Source: Candidatus Gallimonas intestinigallinarum (GTDB lineage Bacteria; Bacillota_A; Clostridia; Christensenellales; Borkfalkiaceae). From it: a stretch of 18,680 nt of DNA. Where the stretch lies: the NCBI GenBank assembly GCA_019116405.1, contig DXBS01000065.1:1-18680 (forward strand), read 5' to 3'. Each line of letters begins with the position of its first letter. Position 1 is the stretch's first letter. The notes beneath the pieces are model-generated. The model did no database searches. It saw only the letters and a list, made by a program, of their open reading frames with translations, and was not told the origin of the DNA. A program made the position numbers and the translations under genes. This document shows, one piece after another, positions 1 through 8,117 of the stretch.

Positions 1-176
1 TCTCCTACACGACGGGCGTGCCCGCCATGATCGGCGCCATGCTCGTTGCGACGGGCGTCTGGAACAAGCCGGGCGTCTGGAACTGCGAGGAGTTTGATCC
101 CGATCCCTACATGGACGCGCTCAATAAGTACGGGCTGCCCTGGAAGGTGGTGGAGAATCCCGTCCTGGTCGACTGA
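1..176 (+). CDS. Carboxynorspermidine synthase (saccharopine dehydrogenase family), C-terminal end, partial
   Basis: Only the last 57 or so codons are present; the gene starts before the window. The reading frame gives a tail containing TTGVPAMIGAMLV and GVWNCEEFDPDPYMDALN and ending in a TGA at 174-176. This is typical of the C-terminus of the saccharopine-dehydrogenase-like enzymes that reductively condense putrescine or diaminopropane with aspartate semialdehyde to carboxy(nor)spermidine. The stop shares one base with the ATG of nspC (TGATG), and nspC encodes the next enzyme of the same pathway, which makes the assignment firm despite the short fragment. True lysine-pathway saccharopine dehydrogenase is the alternative, but the nspC neighbour argues against it. 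Confidence 0.85.
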   Translation, partial: SYTTGVPAMIGAMLVATGVWNKPGVWNCEEFDPDPYMDALNKYGLPWKVVENPVLVD

Positions 177-1288
177 TGAAACTTAGCGAACTTCCCACGC
201 CCGTTTACGTCATCGGCGAGGACGCGCTCCTTCACAATCTGGAGATCTTGCGCGCGATCGAGGTGCGTACGGGCTGTAAAATTTTGCTCGCGCAGAAGGC
301 GTTCTCCTGCTATTATTTCTATCCGCTCATCTCGGCGTATGTAAGCGGCACGACGGCGAGCGGACTGTATGAAGCCAGGCTCGCGCACGAGCACTTCAGG
401 GGCGAAAATCATGTCTTTTGTCCTGCCTATCTGGAGGACGAGTTTGACGAGATCGCGTCCATCTGCGATCATATCGTCTTTAACTCCTTCCGCCAGCTGG
501 AAAAGTTTGCGGGCAGGGCAAAGCATGCGAGCATCGGGCTGCGCATCAATCCGCAGTTCTCCACGCAGGGCGGCGGCATCTACGACCCCTGCGCGCCCTT
601 CTCCCGCCTCGGCATCCCCAAGGAGAACTTCCGCCCCGAGCTTTTGAGCGGGGTGGAGGGGCTGCATTTCCACACGCTCTGCGAGCAGGGCGCCGAGGAC
701 CTGGCGGCGACCGTCGCGGCGTTCGAGCGCGAGTTCGGGGCGTATCTTCCAGGGATGAAGTGGCTCAATCTCGGCGGCGGGCACCATATCACCAAGCCGG
801 GCTACGATATTGCTCTCCTGGAGGAGACCGTCAAGCGGCTCGCAGATCGCTACGGCGTGCAGGTGTATTTGGAGCCGGGCGAGGCGATCGCACTCAACGC
901 GGGGTACCTTCGTACGCGCGTCCTGGAGATCGTGCACAACGGCATGGACATCGCCATTTTGGACAGTTCTGCGGAGTGCCATATGCCCGACGTCCTGGAA
1001 ATGCCATACCGTCCGCCCCTTGAAGGCGGCGGAAAGGCGGGCGAAAAGCAGTACACCTACCGCCTCTCCTCGCGCACCTGCCTTGCGGGGGACGTCATCG
1101 GGGACTATTCCTTCGACCGTCCGCTCGCAGAGGGCGACGTGCTCACATTCGAGGACATGGCGATCTACACCATGGTCAAAAACAACACCTTCAACGGCAT
1201 GCCGCTGCCCGCGATTGCGCGCATGCGCAGCGGGGAATGCGAACTCATCAAGACTTTCGGCTACGCCGACTTCAAATGCAGACTATGA
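176..1288 (+). CDS. nspC: Carboxynorspermidine/carboxyspermidine decarboxylase
   Basis: PLP-dependent decarboxylase of the alanine-racemase-fold (fold III) family, 370 residues, the usual length. It removes CO2 from carboxyspermidine or carboxynorspermidine to give spermidine or norspermidine in the cytosol. Visible landmarks are the PLP lysine K41 in ILLAQKAF, the HFHTLCEQ segment (164-171), the LNLGGGHH phosphate-binding loop (about 197-204), EPGEA (233-237), the DSSAECHMPDVLE segment typical of NspC (263-275), and C302 in RTCLAGDVIGDY, which lies where the family has its catalytic cysteine. The start at 176 overlaps the stop of the upstream synthase, so translation is probably coupled. The end (TGA 1286-1288) overlaps the likely ATG of aguA. 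Nothing is missing or unusual. Confidence 0.96.
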   Translation: MKLSELPTPVYVIGEDALLHNLEILRAIEVRTGCKILLAQKAFSCYYFYPLISAYVSGTTASGLYEARLAHEHFRGENHVFCPAYLEDEFDEIASICDHIVFNSFRQLEKFAGRAKHASIGLRINPQFSTQGGGIYDPCAPFSRLGIPKENFRPELLSGVEGLHFHTLCEQGAEDLAATVAAFEREFGAYLPGMKWLNLGGGHHITKPGYDIALLEETVKRLADRYGVQVYLEPGEAIALNAGYLRTRVLEIVHNGMDIAILDSSAECHMPDVLEMPYRPPLEGGGKAGEKQYTYRLSSRTCLAGDVIGDYSFDRPLAEGDVLTFEDMAIYTMVKNNTFNGMPLPAIARMRSGECELIKTFGYADFKCRL

Positions 1289-2373
1289 CGACCCCAAAAC
1301 GCGACAACTTCTATATGCCCGCCGAGTACGCGCCGCACGCCGCGACCATCATGATCTGGTGCGAGCGCGGCGGCAGCTGGATCTACGGCGCAAAGTACGC
1401 GTGCCCCGTCTTTGCGGAGATGATCAAAGCCATCAGCCGCAGGGAGAAGGTATACCTCGCCGTGTCCGAGCGGGGAAAGATAAGCGCGCTGGGATATTTG
1501 CAGACTGAGGTCAACGAGGGGCGCGTTGAGCTTGTCGGAATCCCGACGGACGACAGCTGGGCGCGCGACATGGCGCCCACGTTCGTCACCGACGGCAGGG
1601 AAGTGCGCGCCGTGGACTGGGCGTTCAACGCCTGGGGCGGCGACTACAACGGGCTCTACAAGGACTACCAAAGCGACGACGCCTTTGCCGCGCAGTTTGC
1701 AAAAAGGTACGGCTGCAAGTGCTATCCTGCGCGTCCCTTTGTTTTAGAGGGCGGCTCTGTGCATACCAACGGAAAGGGCACCATCCTCACGACGGAGGAA
1801 TGCCTCTTATCGCCCGGGCGCAATCCGCAGCTGACGAAGGAAGAGATCGGGGAGAAATTAAAGGAGTACCTCGGCGCGGAGCGCGTCGTCTGGCTTCCGT
1901 ACGGCGTCGAAGGGGACGAGACGGACGGGCACGTCGACAATATCTGCGCGTTCGTTTCGGAAAACGAAGTCGTCCTCGGCTGGGCGGAGGAGGGCGAACA
2001 GGGCAGACGCTGCCGCGCCGATCTTGAGGCTTTAAAGGCGGCGGGACTCACCGTCCACAAGCTGCCCTTTCCCAAGACGCCCGTCTGTTTTACGCAGTTT
2101 GAAGTGGACGGCTTTTCGCCCGAAGAAGGGGAGGACATGCGCGAGGTCGGCGAGAAGCTCGCGGCGAGCTACGTCAATTTCTACGTCTGCAATGGCGCGG
2201 TGCTCGTGCCGCAGTTCGGCGACGAAAACGACGGCGTCGCCGTGCGCATCCTGTCCGGGCTGTTCCCGGGGCGGGAAGTCGTGCCCGTGTATGCCCGCCA
2301 GCTCATCATCGGCGGCGGCAACATCCACTGCCTGACGCAGCAGATCCCCGCGCCCTCGCAAAAGGAGAAGTGA
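1285..2373 (+). CDS. aguA: Agmatine deiminase
   Basis: Hydrolyses agmatine to N-carbamoylputrescine and ammonia; member of the guanidino-group-modifying (pentein) family. With the start at 1285 the protein has 362 residues, close to characterised agmatine deiminases. Motifs seen are DDSWARDMAPTFV, WGGDYNGLY, LEGGSVHTNGKGTILTTEECLL, the DETDGHVDN histidine segment, and the C-terminal GGGNIHCLTQQIPAP, whose Cys (codon 2329-2331) is the nucleophile. Three ATG codons are possible (1237, 1276, 1285). I chose 1285 because it gives the ATGA overlap with the nspC stop seen at other junctions here; 1276 is nearly as likely. The last base pairs carry the ribosome site of aguB. Confidence 0.96.
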   Translation: MTTPKRDNFYMPAEYAPHAATIMIWCERGGSWIYGAKYACPVFAEMIKAISRREKVYLAVSERGKISALGYLQTEVNEGRVELVGIPTDDSWARDMAPTFVTDGREVRAVDWAFNAWGGDYNGLYKDYQSDDAFAAQFAKRYGCKCYPARPFVLEGGSVHTNGKGTILTTEECLLSPGRNPQLTKEEIGEKLKEYLGAERVVWLPYGVEGDETDGHVDNICAFVSENEVVLGWAEEGEQGRRCRADLEALKAAGLTVHKLPFPKTPVCFTQFEVDGFSPEEGEDMREVGEKLAASYVNFYVCNGAVLVPQFGDENDGVAVRILSGLFPGREVVPVYARQLIIGGGNIHCLTQQIPAPSQKEK

Positions 2374-2375
2374 GT

Positions 2376-3248
2376 ATGAGAAAGATAAAACTTGCCTGCG
2401 TGCAGATGCGCTGCTCGACTGACCGCGGCGAAAATGTTCAGAAAGCCGCGTCCTTTGTAAGACAGGCCGCAGCGAACGGAGCAAATGTCATTTTATTGCC
2501 CGAGCTGTTCGAGCGCCCCTATTTTTGTCAGGAGCGCAACTACGACTACTATGCCTATGCCGAGGAGACGGGAAAGAACGCCGCCGTTTTGGCGCTGCTG
2601 CCTCTTTCTGCGGAGCTGAAGGCCGTCATTCCCGTCAGTTTTTACGAAAGAGAGGGGAACGTGCTGTACAATTCCGTCGCGATGCTCGATTGCGGCAAGC
2701 TGCTCGGCGTGTACCGCAAGACGCACATTCCCGACGATCACTACTATCAGGAGAAATTCTACTTCACGCCCGGGAATACGGGATTTCGTACCTTTCAGAC
2801 GACGCATGGGTGCATCGGCGTGGGCATCTGCTGGGATCAGTGGTTCCCGGAGACGGCGCGCGCGCTCGCTATCAACGGCGCGGAGGTGCTGCTCTATCCC
2901 ACGGCGATCGGCTCCGAGCCCATTCTGGAGACGGACAGCGCGGGGCACTGGCAGCGGGTCATGCAGGGGCATGCCGCCGCCAATCTGATGCCCGTTGCGG
3001 CGGCAAACCGCATCGGCGAGGAGCGCGTCGCGCCGAGCGCCGGAAACGGCGGGCAGAGCTCGTCGCTCACCTTCTACGGTTCCTCCTTTATCGCCGACAA
3101 CACGGGCGCCAAGCTCGTTGAGGCGGGAAGGAGTGAGGAACGCGTGATTGCGGCGGAGTTTGACCTCGATGAACTTGCCAAGGCGCGCCTTGCGTGGGGG
3201 CTGTTCCGCGACCGTCGCCCGGAGTGCTATAAGGACCTCACAAAATAG
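2376..3248 (+). CDS. aguB: N-carbamoylputrescine amidase
   Basis: Nitrilase-superfamily amidohydrolase that converts N-carbamoylputrescine to putrescine, CO2 and ammonia, completing the agmatine route begun by aguA. The Glu-Lys-Cys triad is visible as E43 (LLPELFERPYFCQ), K115 (YRKTHIPDD) and C152 (GICWDQWFPE). Length of 290 residues fits the family. Start: the ribosome site AAAGGAG at 2361-2367 lies 8 bases before the ATG at 2376. A GTG at 2370 is in frame and overlaps the aguA stop but would leave only 2 bases of spacing, so I prefer 2376. The product putrescine is the substrate of the synthase encoded at the left edge, so the four genes form one metabolic unit. Confidence 0.96.
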   Translation: MRKIKLACVQMRCSTDRGENVQKAASFVRQAAANGANVILLPELFERPYFCQERNYDYYAYAEETGKNAAVLALLPLSAELKAVIPVSFYEREGNVLYNSVAMLDCGKLLGVYRKTHIPDDHYYQEKFYFTPGNTGFRTFQTTHGCIGVGICWDQWFPETARALAINGAEVLLYPTAIGSEPILETDSAGHWQRVMQGHAAANLMPVAAANRIGEERVAPSAGNGGQSSSLTFYGSSFIADNTGAKLVEAGRSEERVIAAEFDLDELAKARLAWGLFRDRRPECYKDLTK

Positions 3249-3296
3249 AGCGAAGAAGCCTTTTTTGTGTCGCAAACAGGTTCTTTGCATGAAAAG

Positions 3297-3326
3297 GAGC
3301 ATGGGAAGCACCCCTGCTCTTTTTTT
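3297..3326 (+). terminator. Rho-independent terminator after aguB
   Basis: A 9-bp stem (3297-3305 with 3311-3319, one T/C mismatch) closes a 5-base loop and is followed by seven T residues (3320-3326). It lies 48 bases after the aguB stop and separates the polyamine operon from the next transcription unit. Confidence 0.75.
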
Positions 3327-3446
3327 ATGCGCTGTGGTCCGGATGCATACGATTGTTGCGGGTGCGGCGCACGGATATGTATCCTGCGCAGCAGGGGCGA
3401 CGCATCCCTTGTCTAATAAAAAGTTATATAATTTCCTGCCGTACAC

Positions 3447-3475
3447 TTGCTAAGCGAAAAGATTTGTGATAGAAT
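3447..3475 (+). promoter_or_regulatory. Sigma-A type promoter of the eight-gene membrane operon
   Basis: TTGCTA (3447-3452), a 17-base spacer, then TAGAAT (3470-3475), followed by an AT-rich stretch and the first gene at 3509. The spacing is ideal and the boxes match consensus at 4 of 6 and 5 of 6 positions. The 5' leader would be only about 27 bases. A second TATAAT at 3427-3432 has no good -35 partner. No operator-like inverted repeat is evident. Confidence 0.6.
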
Positions 3476-3508
3476 AATAATAATCTTGTGTAAGGGTCGC
3501 GAAGAACC

Positions 3509-4243
3509 ATGATGATTTTTGTTTTGATAGCATTTTCAGCCGGATTGATATGCGCCATTGTTCTGTGCTGTAAAGTGCTGTATAAACTGCATCTCAACGT
3601 TCATGCCTTTCTGCGTGGGACGCCTGACATCGGCGTCGCGAGGTACAACCTGAAAGACGGGATTTCCGTCATGTACCGTGCGCCTGCTCCGTCCGATCGG
3701 GCATTGCGCGGATATCAAATATATACCATGCAGAAGCGAAAGGAAAAGTTTTTTGTCGCGGAGTGGGCGGACGGCGCGCGGAGTGCCGAATATGATCTTG
3801 TGCTGTACGACGCGTGCAACCGCGTGATCGATATCATGCGGATCGCGGAGGTGCGCGGCGGACGGGCATATACGCACAAATATACGCTCCCTGCAAAGAC
3901 GGACTATCTTTCTCTCTCCGTGCGCTCCGTCAATGGCGGACGGCTTGCCTCAGGCTGCGCGATCTCCCTCAAAACATGCGCCCATATCTTGTTTGCGGCA
4001 GTCGTTTCCGCGCTGTTTGCGTGTGTGATCGCCTGGGTTACATGTTCCATCGTGTTTCTGGCGCAGAGCGGCCTTGCGGGCATCTCGTTCGGCGGCTGGA
4101 TGCATCTGCTGCTTGCTTCCGGCTTTGCTGCCTTCGGGTGCTCCGTGCTCATCTCCCTGTATCCTGTTGCCGCGGGGGCATTTCGTGCATGGGCGGGAAG
4201 GATCCGCAGATCACGCCTGAAAGGAGGCGGTCATGGGATATAG
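3509..4243 (+). CDS. Membrane protein with three predicted TM segments and a beta-rich middle domain, function unknown
   Basis: 244 residues, not recognised. TM1 is at residues 2-22 and is followed by a basic stretch (CKVLYKLH), placing the following part in the cytosol. Residues about 38-150 are soluble, alternate hydrophobic and polar residues as in a beta-sandwich, and include AEYDLVLYDACNRVIDIMRI. TM2 is about 158-184 and TM3 about 197-222, with a very basic tail (RAWAGRIRRSRLK). Tandem ATGs at 3509 and 3512 have only a weak ribosome site (AAGGG), so initiation may be modest. It is first in the operon, and its 3' end overlaps the next gene by 11 bases. The middle domain may be distantly related to the next protein, which would also be a cytosol-facing beta domain on an anchor. 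Confidence 0.75.
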   Translation: MMIFVLIAFSAGLICAIVLCCKVLYKLHLNVHAFLRGTPDIGVARYNLKDGISVMYRAPAPSDRALRGYQIYTMQKRKEKFFVAEWADGARSAEYDLVLYDACNRVIDIMRIAEVRGGRAYTHKYTLPAKTDYLSLSVRSVNGGRLASGCAISLKTCAHILFAAVVSALFACVIAWVTCSIVFLAQSGLAGISFGGWMHLLLASGFAAFGCSVLISLYPVAAGAFRAWAGRIRRSRLKGGGHGI

Positions 4244-4745
4244 TGCTCCGGTCTATACATACAGCCAAAATGAGCAGAAGGACTTCCCCGTATTTGTCAG
4301 TCAACTGCTCCTGCATAATGAAAACGGGTGCGTCCTCAGCCTGCGCGTGCGAAATGTGATCGGGGTCATCGTGACGGGGTTGCGGATCAGACTCCGCATG
4401 TACGATGCGGGGGGCGGGCTGATCGGCGCAAAGCAAATGGAGTTTGACGGGCTTGCCTGCGTGTCAGGATCGGAATGTATCTTGCCCAATATCATCATGA
4501 CGAAGGAATGCTGTTCGGTCGCGGCAGAAGTGGAACTTGTCCGCTCCGGGCGCTACGAATATTCGCTGTCAGAGGGGAAGGTGAAAGTTGTATACCGCCG
4601 CGAAGGGGAAGAAGTGCGCATCGGGCGGCGTCCCTTTCATTGCAGTTTTCTGCGTTCGCCGACATATCGCAGATTTTCCGTGCTGTTTACGTTGCTCTTT
4701 GTGAGCGCGGTATCTGCGGCGGTGCTGATCCTGGCGTTCGTGTGA
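4233..4745 (+). CDS. Small tail-anchored protein with an N-terminal beta-rich domain, function unknown
   Basis: 170 residues. A good ribosome site (AAAGGAGG at about 4219-4226) precedes the ATG. Residues about 18-125 read as a beta-sandwich (LSLRVRNVIGVIVTGLRIRL, then MYDAGGGLIGAKQMEFDGL). This resembles a group of short Bacillota hypothetical proteins with a 'conserved N, then YDxxG' pattern; the resemblance is from memory and weak. A basic segment (RREGEEVRIGRR and RSPTYRR) precedes one C-terminal TM helix (about 149-169), which fits a tail anchor with the domain in the cytosol. It overlaps the upstream gene by 11 bases and lies 33 bases from the next one, which is the largest gap in the operon. 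Confidence 0.75.
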   Translation: MGYSAPVYTYSQNEQKDFPVFVSQLLLHNENGCVLSLRVRNVIGVIVTGLRIRLRMYDAGGGLIGAKQMEFDGLACVSGSECILPNIIMTKECCSVAAEVELVRSGRYEYSLSEGKVKVVYRREGEEVRIGRRPFHCSFLRSPTYRRFSVLFTLLFVSAVSAAVLILAFV

Positions 4746-4778
4746 TAAAGATATTTTTAATTTCGACGGGGCACGTCC

Positions 4779-7700
4779 ATGTTAAAACACAAAAATGAAA
4801 TAGAAAAACTTACGCTGCGTCAGAAGACGGCGCTGCTGACCCAATTTGACCGTCTGTCCGACAGCGGGATCAACAGCGCGGGGATCCCGCGTGTAAAGCG
4901 TGCGGAGCTGGACGATCTTGTAAGAGAGAGCGAATACCCCGCTTATTCCTCGATTATCAATTGCTGGGACTCTGCGCTGATTGAACAGATGACGACCGAA
5001 CTTGCCCTGCGCGCAAGGGAGGCCGGTTACAATTTTCTCGTCACGCCCGATCTGAAGGCAGTGAGCAATCCGTACAAGGAGGGCTTGTCCGAGGACGCCT
5101 TTCTGAACGGCAAGGCAGGGGCTGCGATCAGCCGTGCCGTCAAAGCGGCGGGGGCGGCTTGTTGTCTGGATGGACTGTACCTCGGGGAAGAGGACGCGGA
5201 GTTCCTGGATATGGAACAGGATCGATCCGCGGTCTGTTCCCTGTTTGAAATGCCATTTTTTTACGCCTTGGAGGATACGTCCTGCGATGCCGTGGGCTGT
5301 TCCATGGCTTCAGCGGGCTGCGGGTACGCCTTCGTGAATGCGGAGCTGTTTGATGCCGCAGTTGGAGGTCGGTATGGCAAGGAAGCCTTCGTCGTTGGCA
5401 GAGATATCGCGCCCGATACCGACTTTCACGATTTTCTCAACGGAAATACCTGTATCGGCGGCGCTACGCTGGCACTGGACAGGGCGGCGGTCCGCTATAC
5501 GCAGTTAAAAGAGTATATTGCCGAGGGGGGAGCTACGGACCGCGATCTGCAGGTCGCGATAGCGGACGGGAAGGCGATCTCGCAGGAGACAATCGACAGC
5601 GCGGTCGACGGGGTCATCGCATTTGCGCACCGCGTGTCCTCGAGGCGTCCCGCGACCATCGCGTCGCCTGCTGAAAATACCGTCGCTGAGGCCGCACGCG
5701 CTTCCATCGTCTTATTGAAGAACAACGGCGTTCTGCCTATCAGGAAGGGCGCGTCCGTCGCCGTGATCGGGGATTTCCGGAACTGGAAAGATGAGATCGC
5801 GGCATACTATCCCGTCTCCGGGACGGCTGCCGGGTATGAGACGCTTGCAGAGCGCAGCGACGACTTGCTCTTTGCGGCAGGAGAGGCGGCAAAGTCTGCC
5901 GACGTCGTGGTGGCGGTTCTGGAGCAGCGCCGCACCACAGACAGAGCTGCGCGAAGCCTGATGCTCCCGGCAAACAGACTGGCGCTGATCGATACGCTGC
6001 GCAGCAACACGAAAAAGCTGATTGCCGTAATCGTCGGAGACGCGCCCGTCGATCTGTCTTTCGATGCGTGCTGTTCGGCTGTCCTGATGGTACCGTCCGG
6101 CGGCGCGTCCTGCGCAAAGGCGCTCGCGGAGGTGCTCAGCGGCGCTTATAATCCGTCCGGGCGGCTTGCCCGCACCTGTTATGACGGCGGAGATGCCTTT
6201 TTTGCGCAGCTGAAAGATCAGATACGTTCAGGTACAAAGCAAGTCGGAAGCCTGTCCGGTTACAGATATCTCGCATCGGAAAAACTGCGAGTGCGCTATC
6301 CCTTCGGATACGGACTCAGCTATACCAGATTTTCCTACTCCTCGCTCAGGATCGACGGGACGAACGTCACATTTACCATCAAAAATACGGGACGCCGCGA
6401 TGGGGTCGAGACGGCGCAGGTGTATGTTGCATACGGGTGCGGAGGGGTAAAAGAACTCAAGGGCTTTGCAAAAGTTTCTCTGAAGGCGGGGGAGAGCAAG
6501 ACGGTTCGCGTCTCCATCCCGCCTGTGAAGCCGCAATCGGATGAGACGGGAAGGCAGACGGAATGCCGTACCGTCTATGTCGGCTCGTCGTCTCAAAATA
6601 TTAAGCTCAAGGGGACGATGGGCGGCATGGTGCATAAACTGGCGTCGGTTGCCTCCGCCTTCCCGACAGTTCTTTTGCGCTTTGTTAAGGGGGGCGCAAA
6701 GATGCCTTCTGCGTTTCGCATGTCAGCCGTCAGCGACGGAGAGAAGGGATATGAAACATATTCCCCCGGCGCCGTCATGGGCGCGATCTTTCTTATAGCT
6801 GCCATTCTTACGATGGTCATATCGGCATCCTGCTATGTGTTTCTCGGAGCGCAGTTTTTGATCTGGCAATGGGTCCTGGTCGCGGGCGCAGGGGGCTTGG
6901 TCCTCGTCGAAATAGCTGTCTATATCGCCATGAAACTGCACCGCGAGAAGTTGCTGCATAAACTGGATGCGGAGGACGAAAAAAAGCAATTTTTATCCGA
7001 TGCGAAGAGCGCGGTCACGCCTGAGGGCGCATTTGAAGATGCCTTTGAAAAGACGCAGAGCGCCGTACAGACGAGCGAGCCCGTCAGGGAGGGATTGCAC
7101 TATTACGAGAAGGGGTTTACCTTTTCGCTGCTGTCCGGGCAGCTGAAAACATTTTTTTCGGAACGCGGTCTGCTGGCGGAAAACAACGTCCTGTTTGACC
7201 TGATCGGTGCATTGACTTGTTCCCGTCTCCTTCTCGTACCCGGGAAGTACACGGAACAGATGTATTCGATGTGCCGCGTGCTGGCAGAGTACTTTGGCTG
7301 TGCCTCCTATCGCGACAATGCCGCAGGGGTCGCGCAGGCGGGCGGGCTGTTTGTCGTGCGCGATCGGAACGGCATGCGAAGTACTAATTTAAGAGCGGCC
7401 GTGGAACAGGCGTCGCGAAATACACGCGTTCCCTATGTGGCGGCGGTCGGACATATTTGTGGACAATATGCGCAGGAATTGCTGGGGACGCTTGCGTGGG
7501 GGCTGGAGCAGCACGGCGGCAATCCCGCGCACTTTGAAGCCTACGCCGACGGGCTGAGTGCCGTGCACAGCCTTCCGCCCAATTTGTGGATCGTCGCCGC
7601 GGTCGACGGCGATATCGACTCTCTCTCGGAGACGTTGACGGAAATCGCGACCGTTTTCATTCCCGATTTTCTCAGGGGACCCGTCTCGTCCGAAACGTCG

Positions 7701-8117
7701 CTGTGCAAACCGCTCAGTTATTTTCAGTTTGAAAATATGCGGCGGTTGGTGCGAGAGCAGTTCCCGCTGGAAGAACAGTTCTGGAAGCGGGTGGACCGTC
7801 TGGAAGAGTGGATTGCAGGGATGCGTCCATACCGGGTGGGAAACAGGCTCTGGAACAAGATGGAGATATTTGCCTCTGCCTTTGCGGCGTCCGGCGGCAC
7901 GGAGGCGGATGCGCTCGACGGCGCAGTCGCCTGTTGCCTGTTGGCGGGGGTCTTTACCGATCGTCAGGACAAAGAATACGCGGGGCAAGTCCTTGCAGAG
8001 CTGGAAGCGGCGCTTGGAGAGGAACAGACTACGCAGTGCAAGCGGATGATGCAGTTGCTGCAATCTTTCGGAGAACAGCCCGATCCCCAATTCAAGGAGG
8101 CTAAATCAAGTGAGTAA
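4779..8117 (+). CDS. GH3 glycosidase-like protein fused through a TM hairpin to a degenerate McrB-like AAA domain
   Basis: 1112 residues in three parts. (1) Residues 1-610 follow the GH3 layout: a shortened barrel-like part with a SED motif (104-106); the alpha/beta sandwich with SIVLLKNNGVLP (309-320) and AVIGD; the PFGYGLSYTRF signature (508-518); and a fibronectin-like domain (524-610). No signal peptide is seen. The family's KHF motif is absent from its expected place (128-133 read CCLDGL), and the nucleophile region reads FVVGRD (204-209) instead of the usual VVSDW type, so hydrolase activity is doubtful. (2) Two TM helices, about 664-690 and 695-718, form a hairpin followed by basic residues, so both flanks should be cytosolic. 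(3) Residues about 795-1095 align with the two neighbouring AAA+ ATPases: SRLLLVPGKYTEQMYS replaces the Walker A segment, VPYVAAVGHICGQ replaces Walker B, and PPNLWIVAAVDGD and GNRLWNKMEIF...GGTEADALD match conserved blocks. The ribosome site is weak (GGGG). The 3' end overlaps the next gene by 8 bases. Confidence 0.85.
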   Translation: MLKHKNEIEKLTLRQKTALLTQFDRLSDSGINSAGIPRVKRAELDDLVRESEYPAYSSIINCWDSALIEQMTTELALRAREAGYNFLVTPDLKAVSNPYKEGLSEDAFLNGKAGAAISRAVKAAGAACCLDGLYLGEEDAEFLDMEQDRSAVCSLFEMPFFYALEDTSCDAVGCSMASAGCGYAFVNAELFDAAVGGRYGKEAFVVGRDIAPDTDFHDFLNGNTCIGGATLALDRAAVRYTQLKEYIAEGGATDRDLQVAIADGKAISQETIDSAVDGVIAFAHRVSSRRPATIASPAENTVAEAARASIVLLKNNGVLPIRKGASVAVIGDFRNWKDEIAAYYPVSGTAAGYETLAERSDDLLFAAGEAAKSADVVVAVLEQRRTTDRAARSLMLPANRLALIDTLRSNTKKLIAVIVGDAPVDLSFDACCSAVLMVPSGGASCAKALAEVLSGAYNPSGRLARTCYDGGDAFFAQLKDQIRSGTKQVGSLSGYRYLASEKLRVRYPFGYGLSYTRFSYSSLRIDGTNVTFTIKNTGRRDGVETAQVYVAYGCGGVKELKGFAKVSLKAGESKTVRVSIPPVKPQSDETGRQTECRTVYVGSSSQNIKLKGTMGGMVHKLASVASAFPTVLLRFVKGGAKMPSAFRMSAVSDGEKGYETYSPGAVMGAIFLIAAILTMVISASCYVFLGAQFLIWQWVLVAGAGGLVLVEIAVYIAMKLHREKLLHKLDAEDEKKQFLSDAKSAVTPEGAFEDAFEKTQSAVQTSEPVREGLHYYEKGFTFSLLSGQLKTFFSERGLLAENNVLFDLIGALTCSRLLLVPGKYTEQMYSMCRVLAEYFGCASYRDNAAGVAQAGGLFVVRDRNGMRSTNLRAAVEQASRNTRVPYVAAVGHICGQYAQELLGTLAWGLEQHGGNPAHFEAYADGLSAVHSLPPNLWIVAAVDGDIDSLSETLTEIATVFIPDFLRGPVSSETSLCKPLSYFQFENMRRLVREQFPLEEQFWKRVDRLEEWIAGMRPYRVGNRLWNKMEIFASAFAASGGTEADALDGAVACCLLAGVFTDRQDKEYAGQVLAELEAALGEEQTTQCKRMMQLLQSFGEQPDPQFKEAKSSE

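Noticed and set aside
107..982. Long minus-strand frame of 291 codons opposite nspC
   Set aside because: It is antisense to a clearly functional enzyme gene, and its translation lacks any recognisable motif; long antisense frames are expected in GC-rich coding DNA.
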